From Mesorhizobium huakuii (lineage in GTDB: Bacteria > Pseudomonadota > Alphaproteobacteria > Rhizobiales > Rhizobiaceae): a stretch of DNA of 64,000 bases. The position numbers and the translations under genes are program-made. The notes beneath the pieces were generated by a model. That model ran no database searches. It worked only from the letters and a program-made list of their open reading frames with translations, and was not told the DNA's origin. The stretch spans positions 6,320,001 through 6,384,000 of the forward strand of contig NZ_CP050296.1 of assembly GCF_014189455.1 (NCBI RefSeq), in the 5' to 3' direction. Of this stretch, positions 26,787-36,976 are shown in pieces (positions within the stretch are counted from its first letter, which is position 1; each line of letters begins with the position of its first letter).

Positions 26787-29700
26787 CCGCGCTTTTGAAA
26801 AGCCATCAACAAGCGCCGCGCGGGCAAGGGCATCCTGTCGACGTCCTATTCAGTTCACTCGCTGCGGACCAGCACCAAAGAGCCGTCGCCATCGTACTCT
26901 CGGGGACAGGAAGCAATGGCACCGAGGGTCTCAAAGAAATCAGGGCCGAGGGCGGCATGAGCCTGGTTCAGGCGCCCGAGACGGCCAAGTTCGACGGTAT
27001 GCCCCGGAGCGCCATAGCAGCGGGCATGGCCGATCATGTTCTTCCTCCGGAAAAGATGCCGGAGGCCCTGCTTGCGTACATCCGCCACGGCTACGTCGCC
27101 CGGGAGGCAGAGATCGAGGCTACTTGGCCAGGCGGCCGCGTGACGCTAGAGCAGGTTCTGGACTTAGTGCGGGCTCATGGCAGCCCCGATTTCCGCAGCT
27201 ACAAACGCAACACGCTCAAGCGTCGCGTTCACCGCCGTCTGGGCCTCCGGAACATCGAGACGCTGGACGAATATATTGACGAACTGCGCACCAACCCGGA
27301 GGAAGTCCGCACGCTGGCGGCGGACCTGATGATCAGCGTCACCGCCTTTTTCCGCGACGCCGAAGCGTGGAAGGCTCTCGCCGAACTGGCAATCGCGCCG
27401 TTAGTCGCGGAGCGCACCTCAGGCGCTCCGGTCCGGATCTGGGTGCCAGCCTGCTCCACTGGCGAAGAAGCCTATTCCGTTGCAATGCTGGTGACCGAAC
27501 TGGCTGAGGCTGCCGGAAAACACTTCGACGTGAAAGTTTTCGCGACCGATGCCCAGGAAGACAATCTGCGCAAGGCGCGGGATGGCATCTACCCAGCCGC
27601 CGCCACGACGGGTTTCTCCGTGGTACGCCTGCGGCGCTTCTTCGAAAAACTTGACGCAACCTGGCAGGTCAGCAAGGCGCTTCGCGATATGGTTGTGTTC
27701 GCGCCCCAGAATCTGCTGCGCGACCCGCCGTTCTCGCGCCTCGACCTGGTGTCATGCCGCAACGTCCTGATCTACCTGGAGCCAGAGGCACAGCAGAGGA
27801 TTATCGCCCTTTGCCATTTTGCCTTGCGCCCGGGCGGCCATCTTTTTCTTGGCAACGCGGAGACTGTCGGCCGGCACGAAGACCTGTTTGAGACAGTATC
27901 GAAGAAATGGCGTATTTTCCGCCGCTTGGGGCCGACCCGGCACGACCTCATCGACTATCCACGGTCGGATCGACCCATGGAGCGCCAAGCCATAGACAAG
28001 ACAATATTGCCAGAACCTGAGCAAAACGTCTCGGCCGCCGAAATCGCTCGTCGCGCGCTGCTCGAACACTACGCGCCGGCGTCAGTGTTGATCGACCAGA
28101 AAGGCCGTGTCCTCTATTTCCACGGAACGACCCGAGACTATTTGGAGCAACCCCCGGGCGAACCGACCCGAGATTTGCTGACCATGGCCCGGGATGGGCT
28201 AGGGTCCAAACTTCGCGTGGCAATCCGCGATGCGGCCAATGAAGACAAAAGCGTAACCGTCAGCGCTCGCATGCGGGAGAGCAAGCCGGGTCGATCTGTT
28301 GCGATGACGGTCGTGCCGGTGCCGGCTCCCTCCCGCGCTGGTGGCTTTTTCCTCGTGAGTTTTGCGCCTGTCGCGCAGCGGCAAGAGACCACCGAGACCG
28401 CTACGCGCGAGAATCCGGGGGATGCATCGTCCGGCGAACAGGCCCTCCAGGAGGAGTTGAAGGCGGCCCGCGCCGAATTGCGGACCACCATTGAACACAT
28501 GGAAACGACCAATGAGGAGCTGAAAGCTTCGAACGAAGAAGCTACCTCGGTGAACGAGGAGCTTCAGTCTACCAACGAGGAACTGGAGACTTCGAAAGAG
28601 GAACTCCAGTCGTTCAATGAAGAGCTGAACACCGTCAACGCCCAGCTTCAGCACAAGGTCGCCGAACTTGAGCGTGCCACCAACGATTTGAACAATTTGT
28701 TGGCCGGGTCCGATACTGCAACGCTTTTTCTCGATACCAATTTCCGGATCAAATGGTTTTCTCCCGCCACCAAAGGGCAGTTTGACCTGGTGTCATCAGA
28801 CATTGGCCGTCCGATCGGACATTTCGCCCGGAAGTTTTCCGACGAAAATCTCTTGTCGGATGCCGAGACGGTGCTCAAAAAGCTCACCCCGATCGAGGTC
28901 GAAGTACGAGGTGATTCCGGCCGTTGGTATCTGAGGCGTATGCTGCCCTATCGCACACTGGACAATCACATTGCCGGGGTTGTCATTGCGTTCACTGATA
29001 TTACCGAGCAAAAACGTGACGCCGACATGATCGACGCCGCCCGCATCTATTCCGAAACCATAGTGCGCACGGTTCAGCATCCCTTGCTGGTTCTGGATGG
29101 CAGTTTGCGCGTGCAAACCGCCAACACTGCCTTCCGCGAATTGTTCGCTGTTTTCGACGAAGAACCCAAAGGCCGACTTATCTTTGAACTGGGAACCGGC
29201 GAGTGGAATGATCCGCCACTTCGGGCGCTTCTGAATGAAGTGCTTTCGAAGGACGAGGAAATCCACAATTTCGAAATCGAGCAGGATTTCCGCCAAGCCG
29301 GGCGACGATCCATGCTGCTCACCGCCACCAAGTTGCCACAAGAAGGAGGCCGCGCTGAATTGATCCTGCTGGCGATCGAAGACGTCACAGAACGCCGACG
29401 TGCCGATGAGCATCGAAAAATCCTCATCGGCGAACTCAATCATCGTGTAAAGAACACGCTGGCGGTGGTCCAATCTATAGCGAGCCAAACCCTTGGTCAT
29501 GCTTCAACCATAGAAGGGGCGCGGCAGGCGTTTGGCGCTCGTCTAATCAACTTGGCGCAGGCGCATGACGTGCTGACCCGGGAAAGCTGGACGGGGGCCG
29601 ATCTGACCGAAATCATCCATGATACAGTCAAGCCACATGCAGGCGGGACAAACCGTTTCCAAATCGATGGTCCGCCCATCCAACTCGCGCCGGGCGCAGC

Positions 29701-30034
29701 GCTCGCAGTCTCGATGGCACTGCATGAACTGTCCACCAATGCGGCGAAATATGGCGCCCTCTCGAGCGAGGAAGGTCACGTCGGCATCGTATGGCAGCTC
29801 CAAAGCCAGGGTGAGGATCGCCGCCTCCTCCTCAGTTGGACCGAAGCCGGTGGCCCGCCCGTTATCGCGCCGACGCACAAGGGCTTTGGGTCGCGATTGA
29901 TCGAACGTGCACTCGCGACGGAACTAGGGGGCAAGGTGCGCGTTTCCTATGAATCGTCAGGTGTGGTGTGCACGATAGATGCCCCGATGCCCGAGCGACC
30001 TGAACAGGCGGGGACCTCGGGTGCTGAGCCATAA
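26787..30034 (+). pseudogene. CheB-CheR-PAS-HWE kinase gene, 3' part downstream of IS21 insertion
   Basis: The open frame resumes with the second half of CheB (HPVDVLFSSL, VLSGTGSNGTEGLKEIRAEG; the GSDG Asp is Asn here). A CheR methyltransferase follows (SYKRNTLKRRVHRRL, VPACSTGEEAYSVAML, PPFSRLDLVSCRNVLIYLE), then a long coiled coil with NEEL repeats, two PAS-like domains, and an HWE kinase: ELNHRVKNTLAVVQSI with the phospho-His, HELSTNAAKYG as N-box and LSWTEAGGP as WxE motif. Without its start it can be made only by read-through from the IS. The 5' and 3' halves are one base out of phase if the IS and CCGC are removed. Confidence 0.88.
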
Positions 30035-30386
30035 GACCAGACGAATCTTGATCGTCGAGGATGAATTCCTGCTCGCCATGGACCTTGAGTATCTGTTGAT
30101 GAAAATGGGGCACATCGTTGTGGAGGTCGCCATTCGCGTGCCAGAGGCCATCGAGTTTGCCCGGGACAGCGACATCGATTTCGCCATACTCGACATCAAC
30201 GTGTCGGGAACGCAGTCTTTTCCTGTCGCGGAAATCCTGAGACAGCGAGGGATTCCATTCGTGTTCGCCACAGGCTATGGTTCGGCCGGGTTGGTGGATG
30301 GGTACCGCGATGAGCCGACGCTTCAGAAGCCCTATCACCCTCGCGAACTTGAAGATTTGATCGCAGCGACGCCGATCATTCGCTAA
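30021..30386 (+). CDS. Single-domain response regulator
   Basis: The 121-residue protein is a receiver domain: RILIVEDEFLLAMDLEYLL with acidic residues, phospho-Asp in FAILDINVSG, a Thr in FATGY and Lys in LQKPYHP. The GTG at 30021 starts within the end of the kinase gene, a 14-base overlap, so the two were co-translated. It likely received phosphate from that HWE kinase. Since the kinase gene is broken, it may now be an orphan. Its end overlaps the end of the convergent cheB by 11 bases. Confidence 0.87.
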   Translation: MLSHKTRRILIVEDEFLLAMDLEYLLMKMGHIVVEVAIRVPEAIEFARDSDIDFAILDINVSGTQSFPVAEILRQRGIPFVFATGYGSAGLVDGYRDEPTLQKPYHPRELEDLIAATPIIR

Positions 30387-31404
30387 CCGCCGCCAGCTCG
30401 TGGTCATGGGGCGAGGCAATCCGGCCAGCTTCCGGCGTGATCCAATCCTGCTCGACCAGATCGCGAAGTTTGTAAGCTCGATCCAACGCCTGCTTGCTGG
30501 CAGCATGCCAATCTGAAGCGATGCTCGCTTCAACCGACTGGCTATGCTCCGCCATCTGGAGGCAGAACTCCGCACGCTCGTTGAGGAACCTGACAGCGGC
30601 GCGCATCACCTTTTCCAGTTCCTCGAACTGAGCCGAGGCCATCACCTCAGCTGTGTAGGTATGCCCGACATGGCAATCGAATTTTATGATCGACCCAACC
30701 TTACGTCTTTTCAGGGCACCGCCGCAGTCTGGACAAGTGACCGTCAAAGGCCGTTCAAAAGTTCTGCCGCCGGAAATTATGAGCTTTTCCGCCGCGCGCG
30801 GTTGCGAAGGGGTGATTGGCATGACCACTGCCTTTCCATCTGTTCCATTGACCAGCTTAATCAGTAGTTTCGGAATGTCCGCGAGCGGTAGGCAATAGTC
30901 GAGACTGACATGCGCAGCGGCGCTCCTTGGCATGTCCGGATGGGCCGCGTCCTCTGGATCCTGGGCCACAGTGAGGCCGCCGTGCTGCTTTATCTGCTCA
31001 AGGCCGAGCGTCCCGTCATTGAGATTGCCCGTCAGGATCACCCCTATGGCATTGGAACCGTAGGTTTCGGCGGCGCTCCGAAACAGTGGATCGATGGCCG
31101 GCCGAGCGCAGTTTTCCTTAGGCCCACGCGATAGGTGAACCCTGCCCTCGACGACGGTTAGATGACGATCCGGGGGAGCCACATAGATACGCCCAGGCCC
31201 GATCGATTCGCCGTCTTCTGCGTGTTTTGCAGGGAGCGGCCCAGCTGCCGTCAGAAGGGCTGGGAGCGAGCTTTTGTAAGCGCCAACGTGTAGAACGAGC
31301 ATAACAGGCGCGGAAAGGGTGGCGGGCAGCGCGCCAACGAGAAACTGCAAGGCACTTACGCCGCCTGCCGAAGCGCCTATGACGATTATGGCGGAGTGCG
31401 TCAT
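30376..31404 (-). CDS. CheB-type methylesterase domain protein with C-terminal Cys motif
   Basis: The 342-residue protein has a complete CheB catalytic domain with no receiver: VIGASAGGVSALQFLVGALP (Ser), VLHVGAYKSSLPALLTAAGP (His) and VILTGNLNDGTLGLEQIKQH (Asp). A second part contains CPDCGGALKRRKVG followed by FDCHVGHTYTAE, a likely metal site, and a helical tail. Stand-alone CheB proteins of this type lie next to signalling kinases. The start at 31404 (MTHSAIIVIGASAGG) fits better than 31428. Confidence 0.87.
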   Translation of the reverse strand: MTHSAIIVIGASAGGVSALQFLVGALPATLSAPVMLVLHVGAYKSSLPALLTAAGPLPAKHAEDGESIGPGRIYVAPPDRHLTVVEGRVHLSRGPKENCARPAIDPLFRSAAETYGSNAIGVILTGNLNDGTLGLEQIKQHGGLTVAQDPEDAAHPDMPRSAAAHVSLDYCLPLADIPKLLIKLVNGTDGKAVVMPITPSQPRAAEKLIISGGRTFERPLTVTCPDCGGALKRRKVGSIIKFDCHVGHTYTAEVMASAQFEELEKVMRAAVRFLNERAEFCLQMAEHSQSVEASIASDWHAASKQALDRAYKLRDLVEQDWITPEAGRIASPHDHELAAVSE

Positions 31405-31952
31405 CAGAAACCTGTGTGCCTGGCTCAATTGAAGGTTTGGACATCAATGCGCCAGACTGACAAAAGTTCGTTTTTTGAATGGCACGGCGACTCAGCCCAC
31501 TCGCTTTGACAATCGGCCGTCCACTTACTTGCGCATTTTGTTTTGGCTTAGGTGGCCGCGCGCCTCACGCGCCGGTCGCAGTTCTCAAGCGTGCGGTCTT
31601 GACGCCCCGCTCAACGCGTCCGTTGTGACAGCAGGTCGAACTGCGCGTGGTTCGATTCTGCCCTGATGGACGCGCGTGCCGTGCGTGGTGCTTCTAAGCC
31701 ATAAGTTGACAGCCCTCTTTGATGAATCAGCAAGTGCATTTGCAAGGCCCCGACGTCCGGTTCTCAATCCTCTTGCCGCCGGTTTCGAGGGCTACGATCA
31801 TACGAAGCCGCATAGGCAGACTTCGATTCCTATCTGGCTCAACGAGTTTTCCTGAGCCGCGCCCACGGAGCCGTCGATGTTAAGAAAGCGGTAACCAATC
31901 CGGGAGAATGTCGCTTGCCAGCCTTTTTCGTTCGCGGTCAGGAGCATTGCCC
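31405..31952 (+). other. Intergenic region
   Basis: No supported gene, repeat or promoter match. It includes the divergent promoters of cheB and the L,D-transpeptidase. Confidence 0.4.
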
Positions 31953-33047
31953 ATGCGTCGCGCCCCCAGCCTACCAGGTCTCACCTTTGCGGCCAGCACG
32001 GTCATTGGCATTTTCGCGGCGACATCCGTCATGTCACAGGCAACAGCCTCGTCGTTGCTTACCCCCGACACCATCAACGCGGCACCACTGGACGCGGTGC
32101 CTGCGCGCTACGAGCCGATGTCTTCAAAGGTCGATCCGCTGACAACCAGCAGTACCTTCCAAATCGGAGTGGCCACCCCGTCGACGGAGTTCAGCCAACC
32201 CCCGGCGGGAGACAAGCCCTCACCGTCGATTGTCCGGTTGCAGATATTGCTCGACCGCGCCGGGGCCTCGCCAGGAGTGATTGATGGGCTCGATGGAGGA
32301 AACCTACGGCATGCCATTGCGGCCTTCGAACTGATGCGTGGGCTTCCGGTAGACGGCAAGATTGGGTTGCAGGTCATTGGCGCTATCGACGCGGACAAGC
32401 AGGTGATCGGCAGCTATGTCATCACGGCCGACGACCTTTCGACGGTGGTGGGTGCCATTCCCAAGGACTACGCCAAAATGGCCGAAATGAAGTACCTAGG
32501 CTATGCCCGTGCGAGCGAAGCACTTGCCGAACGCTTCCATATGGACGAGGATTTTCTGAAAGCATTGAATCCGAATGCGACTTTTGCCGAGCGCGAAACG
32601 ATCTCCGTGGCTGATCTCGGCTTAGGCAAACGTGGAAAAGCCATCAGGTTGGAAGTGGACAAAGCTGAAGGTCAGCTTCGCGCCTACTCAGAAAGCGGCT
32701 CTCTTCTGGCAGCATTTCCCGCCACTATTGGCAGCGAGGACAACCCATCACCCTCGGGTACGCATACGGTCAGGGCGGTTGTTGACAATCCCACCTACAC
32801 CTACAATCCCAAGCTCAACTTTAAACAGGGTAATAACGACAAGGTCCTGACCCTCCCGCCTGGGCCCAATGGTCCCGTCGGGGTTGTCTGGATCGACCTG
32901 TCCGAACCAAGCTTCGGGATTCACGGTACGCCGGAACCCGCTCGTATCGACAAGACCGGCTCGCATGGCTGTGTTCGCCTGACCAACTGGGACGCTCTTG
33001 AGCTTAGCAAGTTGCTCAGCCCCGGCGTGCCGGTACAGTTCCTGTGA
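31953..33047 (+). CDS. L,D-transpeptidase (YkuD), second copy
   Basis: AGGAG sits 8 bases before the ATG at 31953; the frame is open to an upstream ATG at 31908 without a good site. The protein of 364 residues has a signal peptide, a disordered segment, a peptidoglycan-binding-like domain (LLDRAGASPGVIDGLDGGNL), and the YkuD domain with SFGIHGTPEPARIDKTG and SHGCVRLTNWDALEL, so His and Cys are present. Same layout as 12502-13500 and clearly a paralogue. Unlike that copy no stress promoter was found. Confidence 0.92.
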   Translation: MRRAPSLPGLTFAASTVIGIFAATSVMSQATASSLLTPDTINAAPLDAVPARYEPMSSKVDPLTTSSTFQIGVATPSTEFSQPPAGDKPSPSIVRLQILLDRAGASPGVIDGLDGGNLRHAIAAFELMRGLPVDGKIGLQVIGAIDADKQVIGSYVITADDLSTVVGAIPKDYAKMAEMKYLGYARASEALAERFHMDEDFLKALNPNATFAERETISVADLGLGKRGKAIRLEVDKAEGQLRAYSESGSLLAAFPATIGSEDNPSPSGTHTVRAVVDNPTYTYNPKLNFKQGNNDKVLTLPPGPNGPVGVVWIDLSEPSFGIHGTPEPARIDKTGSHGCVRLTNWDALELSKLLSPGVPVQFL

Positions 33048-33227
33048 GCAGCGAAGCAACTGTTAGGCGTTAAGCCTTCAGTCTTCTCCGGAACGGCCCA
33101 AATCATCAACGAAGGCTAAATCTACTCTCAACCATATACCGCAATAGTGATTGGCCGCCCTGCCCTATCTTGCATAAGTGCGTGGTGCAACGACCGGCGT
33201 GTTGGCTGCTGACGGCGAGCGGGGTGA

Positions 33228-34238
33228 TTATTGTGCGAGGCGCTGGGGAGGGACTTTCAGCGTGACCACCAGACCCTCTTTTGACCAATCATAGCTAATC
33301 GAGCCGCGCAGGTGACCGGTTACGCTGCGCTCGACCAATTTGCTCCCGTAGCCTGGCGCAGCGGCAGGCGCCTCGACGACCGGCCCGCCACTTTCTGTCC
33401 AGACGATCATCACGGCGTCATTCTGCGCCGCGCATGAAACATCTAATGTCCCTGTCTCGGCTGACAGGGCGCCGTATTTGAGAGAGTTGGTTGCAAGTTC
33501 GTGGATGATCAGCGCGAGGACATTTGCTGAGGACTCGCCGACACTCATCCTTGGCACCGACACCCGGATTCGTCCGCTGAAGGCGCCCAGATCGTCATAA
33601 GGCGCAAGCAGTACCGTCAAGAGATCCCCAAGCAGGGCGGAGGCGTCCTCGGTCTGGTTGGGCAGCGGCCGCACCAGATCATGGGCGCGCCCCAACGCAG
33701 TCAGCCGCTGTGTAAGCTCGCGCGCCATATCATTGGTCGTGGACGTCGAGCGCGAGGTGATAGCAGTGAGCCCGGAGGCTATGGTCAGCAGATTCTTGAC
33801 GCGGTGGCTCATCTCGCCCGCCAGAAGCTCGCGGCCCTCTTCCGCCTGCTTGCGGCCGGTCACATCTATAAAAATGCCGAACATGATCCGCTGGACCATC
33901 CCTTCGTCGTCGCCTTGTCCGCGGGCGGAGATCCATTTGAGTTCGTCGCCGATCATTATTCGGAAATCGATTTCGTACGGACCCACAATCGCTCGCGTGG
34001 CGTTGAAGGCCGCCCGCACTCTGTCACGGTCGGCAGGATGGATGTGCGCGGACAGGTCTTCAAACTTGACGTCTGTGTTGCGTGGTATGCCCCAAAGGTC
34101 ATAGGCCCGGTCATCCATCGCCAGCGCATCGCTATCCACGTTCCACGAAAAAAGGGTTACCCCTGCGGCTTCGACGGCACGGATCAGGTTCTTGGGTTCC
34201 CATAGGAGGGGCTTTAGATGTTCCGCTGTCGTCGTCAT
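33228..34238 (-). CDS. PAS-domain HWE histidine kinase
   Basis: The 336-residue cytosolic protein has one PAS domain (LFSWNVDSDALAMDDRAYDL and GVLF-type core to about residue 125) then an HWE kinase: GEMSHRVKNLLTIASG with the phospho-His, IIHELATNSLKYGALS and IVWTESGGPVVE with the WxE motif, ending in a YGSKLVERSVTGHLRG stretch. The start at 34238 was chosen over 34286 because the upstream residues are not conserved. HWE kinases often act on the general stress response. It stands alone. Confidence 0.9.
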   Translation of the reverse strand: MTTTAEHLKPLLWEPKNLIRAVEAAGVTLFSWNVDSDALAMDDRAYDLWGIPRNTDVKFEDLSAHIHPADRDRVRAAFNATRAIVGPYEIDFRIMIGDELKWISARGQGDDEGMVQRIMFGIFIDVTGRKQAEEGRELLAGEMSHRVKNLLTIASGLTAITSRSTSTTNDMARELTQRLTALGRAHDLVRPLPNQTEDASALLGDLLTVLLAPYDDLGAFSGRIRVSVPRMSVGESSANVLALIIHELATNSLKYGALSAETGTLDVSCAAQNDAVMIVWTESGGPVVEAPAAAPGYGSKLVERSVTGHLRGSISYDWSKEGLVVTLKVPPQRLAQ

Positions 34239-34389
34239 GGAAACTCGCAAAGGGTCGGAACAAAACGGCTTCGATATTGTAAACAAGATGCGGGCGGTGT
34301 TGTCAGCTTATTCATTGCATATCTGAGGAAAATCGCAGATCAAATCCGCGATTCGACTGCCCCGAAATTCATCATGTGCGCGGCCGTTT

Positions 34390-34596
34390 TCACCGCAGTC
34401 GTTTTAAGGTCGTCCCGATCGCCAGAAGGTCAACCATCCGGGCGAACTTGATCATGAGTTCGCGGTCGCCCCTCGATTCCTCAATGGGGACCTGCAGAAT
34501 GCTCTTTACGCGGGTCTGTATGCTGTCAGGCGACGCCGCAGGGGTACAAATCGCCGCGAAAAATTGCTCTCGCGCATTGGCGCGGGTTTTGTCCAT
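34390..34596 (-). CDS. Small unknown protein, paralogue A of the 63325 family
   Basis: The 68-residue protein starts MDKTRANAREQFFAAICTPA and matches the family seen complete at 63325-63627 (ASxDSIQTR, GDREL, KFA...DLLAI). It is shorter, lacking the last 30 residues, and has no good regulatory signal. It may be a degenerate copy. The DNA beyond its start carries other gene remnants. Confidence 0.5.
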   Translation of the reverse strand: MDKTRANAREQFFAAICTPAASPDSIQTRVKSILQVPIEESRGDRELMIKFARMVDLLAIGTTLKRLR

Positions 34597-34860
34597 GTGA
34601 CTACTTCTTCGCCTCCAGGTAGGCGTGAGGCGCGAGCGCCCAACCACGCGCCAAGCAAGCTACCGGCAAGCAAATTAATGATTACTGGCAATTGAGCTGC
34701 AAGCGCACTGAACGGAATGGTTCCCGCGCGGAACGGAAGTGAGGTCGTACCACAACCATGCTTATCACCTCGTTGAGGATGACGGCCTCTAGGGAAGCGA
34801 AATTGAAAACTCCAATCGGGAGATGGAGGCGGAACTCCGTTCCCACGAAGCCCCATCAGA
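34597..34860 (-). pseudogene. Remnant of a TauE/SafE-family gene
   Basis: Two minus-strand frames resemble residues about 35-110 of the intact TauE/SafE protein at 52875-53681: LEAVILNEVISMVVVRPHFR in one frame and VIINLLAGSLLGAWLGA in another, against LEAVILNKAMSLVVV and IIVNLLAGSLLGAWLGA. Start, end and frame are lost. Confidence 0.7.
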
Positions 34861-34880
34861 CCTCCGCGCTCCTAACACCG

Positions 34881-34982
34881 AACCCAGCGACGGCAGCGGA
34901 GTACGGCGCGCTCGACAGTGCCTTCGGCGACGCGGCAAGGCAGAACGTGCGCTGGACTGATTCGGTGATTTCAGCCGCCTGA
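34881..34982 (+). pseudogene. C-terminal remnant of a PqiC-like lipoprotein gene
   Basis: The frame encodes NPATAAEYGALDSAFGDAAR and QNVRWTDSVISAA, then a stop. It closely matches the end of the intact lipoprotein at 16470-17078 (NPAYVSALNSAFGEAAKD and IVRWTDTVI). Nothing of the rest remains; it is fused to the TauE-like remnant on the opposite strand. Confidence 0.7.
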
Positions 34983-35015
34983 TCGAGCCGGCAAATACTG
35001 CCTTGCTTCGTCATG

Positions 35016-35040
35016 GGAACGAATGGCGTCGCAAGCCGTT
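35016..35040 (+). promoter_or_regulatory. EcfG-type stress promoter for a DUF982 gene
   Basis: GGAAC at 35016-35020, 16-base spacer, CGTT at 35037-35040; exact match. The transcript would start near 35047. Confidence 0.75.
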
Positions 35041-35069
35041 CGCTGAGTTGGATGGATGTGGGTGACGCG

Positions 35070-35552
35070 ATGCACGATGCCTTCTTCAGGACTCCAGTGA
35101 CTGTTCAGTTGCCAACTGGCGATACACGTAGGCTGTGCAGCGCTGCCGAGGCTGCCATCTTCATGATGGAGAAATGGCCCGAGGACCATGGCACAGGCTA
35201 CCGGTACGCCCTTCAGGCCTGCACTGGCTCACTGTCTACTGCGGACGATGCTGAAAATGCCCGTCGCGCATTTTTGGCGGCTGCGCAGGAGGCGGGCCTC
35301 GACGTGCAACGCGTTCAAAGCGATGGGGACGCCCCATCGCTCCGTTCGGTAGAGCAGCCCAAGTCGTCCTACATCGCCGACGAGAAAAGGCGGGATCGTG
35401 GACACAGGGAAGAGCAAGAAGATTTTCTTGCCCGTTTCCTGGCACGCGAGACGGGCATCACCGAGGCTCAGGCTCGCGACCTAATCGATATGGTTGGGTC
35501 TGATCGTGCTTCATTGTTGCGAGAGGCCAGGATCTTGAAGGCGCAGCATTGA
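35070..35552 (+). CDS. DUF982 protein with C-terminal extension
   Basis: Residues 1-75 form a DUF982 domain (PVTVQLPTGDTRRLCSAAEA, FMMEKWPEDHGTGYRYAL, RRAFLAAAQEAGL). The remaining 85 residues are charged and end in a helical ARETGITEAQARDLIDMVGS motif with LLREARILKAQH. DUF982 proteins are common in rhizobia and of unknown function. The start at 35070 was chosen since upstream starts lie at or before the predicted transcript start. An exact stress promoter precedes it. Three DUF982 proteins are in this window. Confidence 0.75.
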   Translation: MHDAFFRTPVTVQLPTGDTRRLCSAAEAAIFMMEKWPEDHGTGYRYALQACTGSLSTADDAENARRAFLAAAQEAGLDVQRVQSDGDAPSLRSVEQPKSSYIADEKRRDRGHREEQEDFLARFLARETGITEAQARDLIDMVGSDRASLLREARILKAQH

Positions 35553-35983
35553 AACCTCCGGCCGGGTGGACCGTTACGCTGGCGGCGTCGGTCCCGGCGA
35601 CCCTGCGCGGGACCTCGAGCTTGCGCAGCGAACTGGCTTCTTTTAGCGAACATCGTCAACCGGGGGACGCCATTCCCGTCGGCGTATTTCCGCCACCCGT
35701 TCTTGCGCGTCGACGCATAGCCGCAACGCGGCATCAGCCAGAGCGATAGACGGAGCTGCCCGCGCGACAGCGACCATTCAGGCAGAGCCGGAAGTCAGTC
35801 CCCAAGCGTGCTTGCTTCAGCGAACCGGACCAGCATCTGTTCGACTTTGCCGGCCGCTGTATCCGTACGCTCGAAATGGCGCATCATTTGCTGCCTCAGG
35901 AGCTCAAGCCTTGCGGCGCGATAAACGGGCCCACTTTCGCAATTTCAGCGTGGAAGGTGACGATCATCACGGGCAGTCCAAAA
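35553..35983 (+). other. Intergenic region
   Basis: No supported gene; short frames only. Confidence 0.4.
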
Positions 35984-36191
35984 TCATGTGCCACTTGGCG
36001 GATCGATCTGCCTATGGCGCCTTCTTGCCTCTGCCACGCATTGTTGCGCAACCCTGACTCTGTCGCACAGCGTGAGATTGATAGCGACGCCATACTGCTC
36101 TTCCAACAATTCTTCGGCTTGTTCGAGGGCGAGTTCGGCTCGGTTAACGCGCTGTCTGGCGGTAGCTAGCTATATTCAAAAGTTCGACCAT
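35984..36191 (-). pseudogene. Small helical hypothetical protein, frameshifted
   Basis: From the ATG at 36189-36191 the frame reads MVELLNIASYRQTAR and stops; one base later in the next frame it continues as VNRAELALEQAEELLEEQYG, then DRVRVAQQCVAEARRRHRQI to a stop at 35984-35986. Adding one base near 36145-36150 gives about 69 residues, helical and likely coiled-coil. GGAAC-N16-GGTT, a weak stress-promoter match, lies at 36250-36226 on the minus strand. Confidence 0.4.
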
Positions 36192-36976
36192 TGTTCCACT
36201 TCCGTAAATGGTCCCTTCGAGAACTAACCGCCATCGACCCCTTTGGTTCCGGCACCAAGCCGCTGGCCCGCACCGCATCCCGCTGTCGTCTGGAACTATC
36301 GGGCCATTCGCTGGGCTTCCGGCCGGCACGAAGCCGGCCAAGCCTGGCAAGGGGCATGAGCGCGGTTCGTTTCGCTGGCTTTGACTATCGCGCGCGTTGG
36401 CCATGGGCATCGCTGCCGACGATCCCGATCATCGTGAGAGATGCACGATTTATCGGCACCTTAAATGATGCGCCATCTGCGCAAACACGTCTGCGACTCA
36501 CCTCCAAGTGATCGCCGATCGCTCCAGCACCTATCTCGCTGAACTGGCGATTGAAGACACCGCAGGCCTTGAATGCCGCGATGAGCAAGCGCCGGATCAT
36601 AGACGAGATCTCCCAGGATCGGTCGGCTTGGTCGCCCGATCGCGGAGAAAAAGACTACCTCTCGACGTGGACCAGAAGGAGCACGCGCCCGACCATGACC
36701 CGGATTTGCACACCAGGCTAAATCAGCGGATCAGGGTGCGCAGCCTCGTCGACCAGAAGCACAAGAAAGCTCAGCGTCCTCGCCAGATTTCCCGGGCCGA
36801 AACCTCCAGTGGTCGGAGCGGTCGTGATCGTCATTTTGATACTTGGTTTCCTTGGCTTGCGACACCCGCACCTGAGGGTTTGGCCGCGCCCCAGGATTGT
36901 CCCGGGAAGCATGCGGCGCTAGCCCAACAGGACGACTGCGTTCATGCTTTTATCTTATCCTTGGCGGGGTGCGCGC
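36192..36976 (+). other. Gene-poor stretch with remnants
   Basis: A possible 46-residue frame at 36581-36721 (MSKRRIIDEISQDRSAWSPD...) reads like protein but has no ribosome site. A degraded membrane-peptide sequence is at 36809-36862. No intact gene was recognised. Confidence 0.4.
36809..36862 (+). pseudogene. Degraded copy of the 25-residue membrane peptide
   Basis: The plus strand encodes VVGAVVIVILILGFLGLR, almost identical to the hydrophobic core of the peptide at 16143-16220. The frame continues without the terminal stop and lacks the upstream ATG and the NRIIW stretch, so it is probably dead. Confidence 0.5.

Noticed and set aside
28440..28700. Possible tandem repeats (NEEL-type)
   Set aside because: They are the heptad repeats of a coiled coil between CheR and PAS domains, as in other such fusion proteins.
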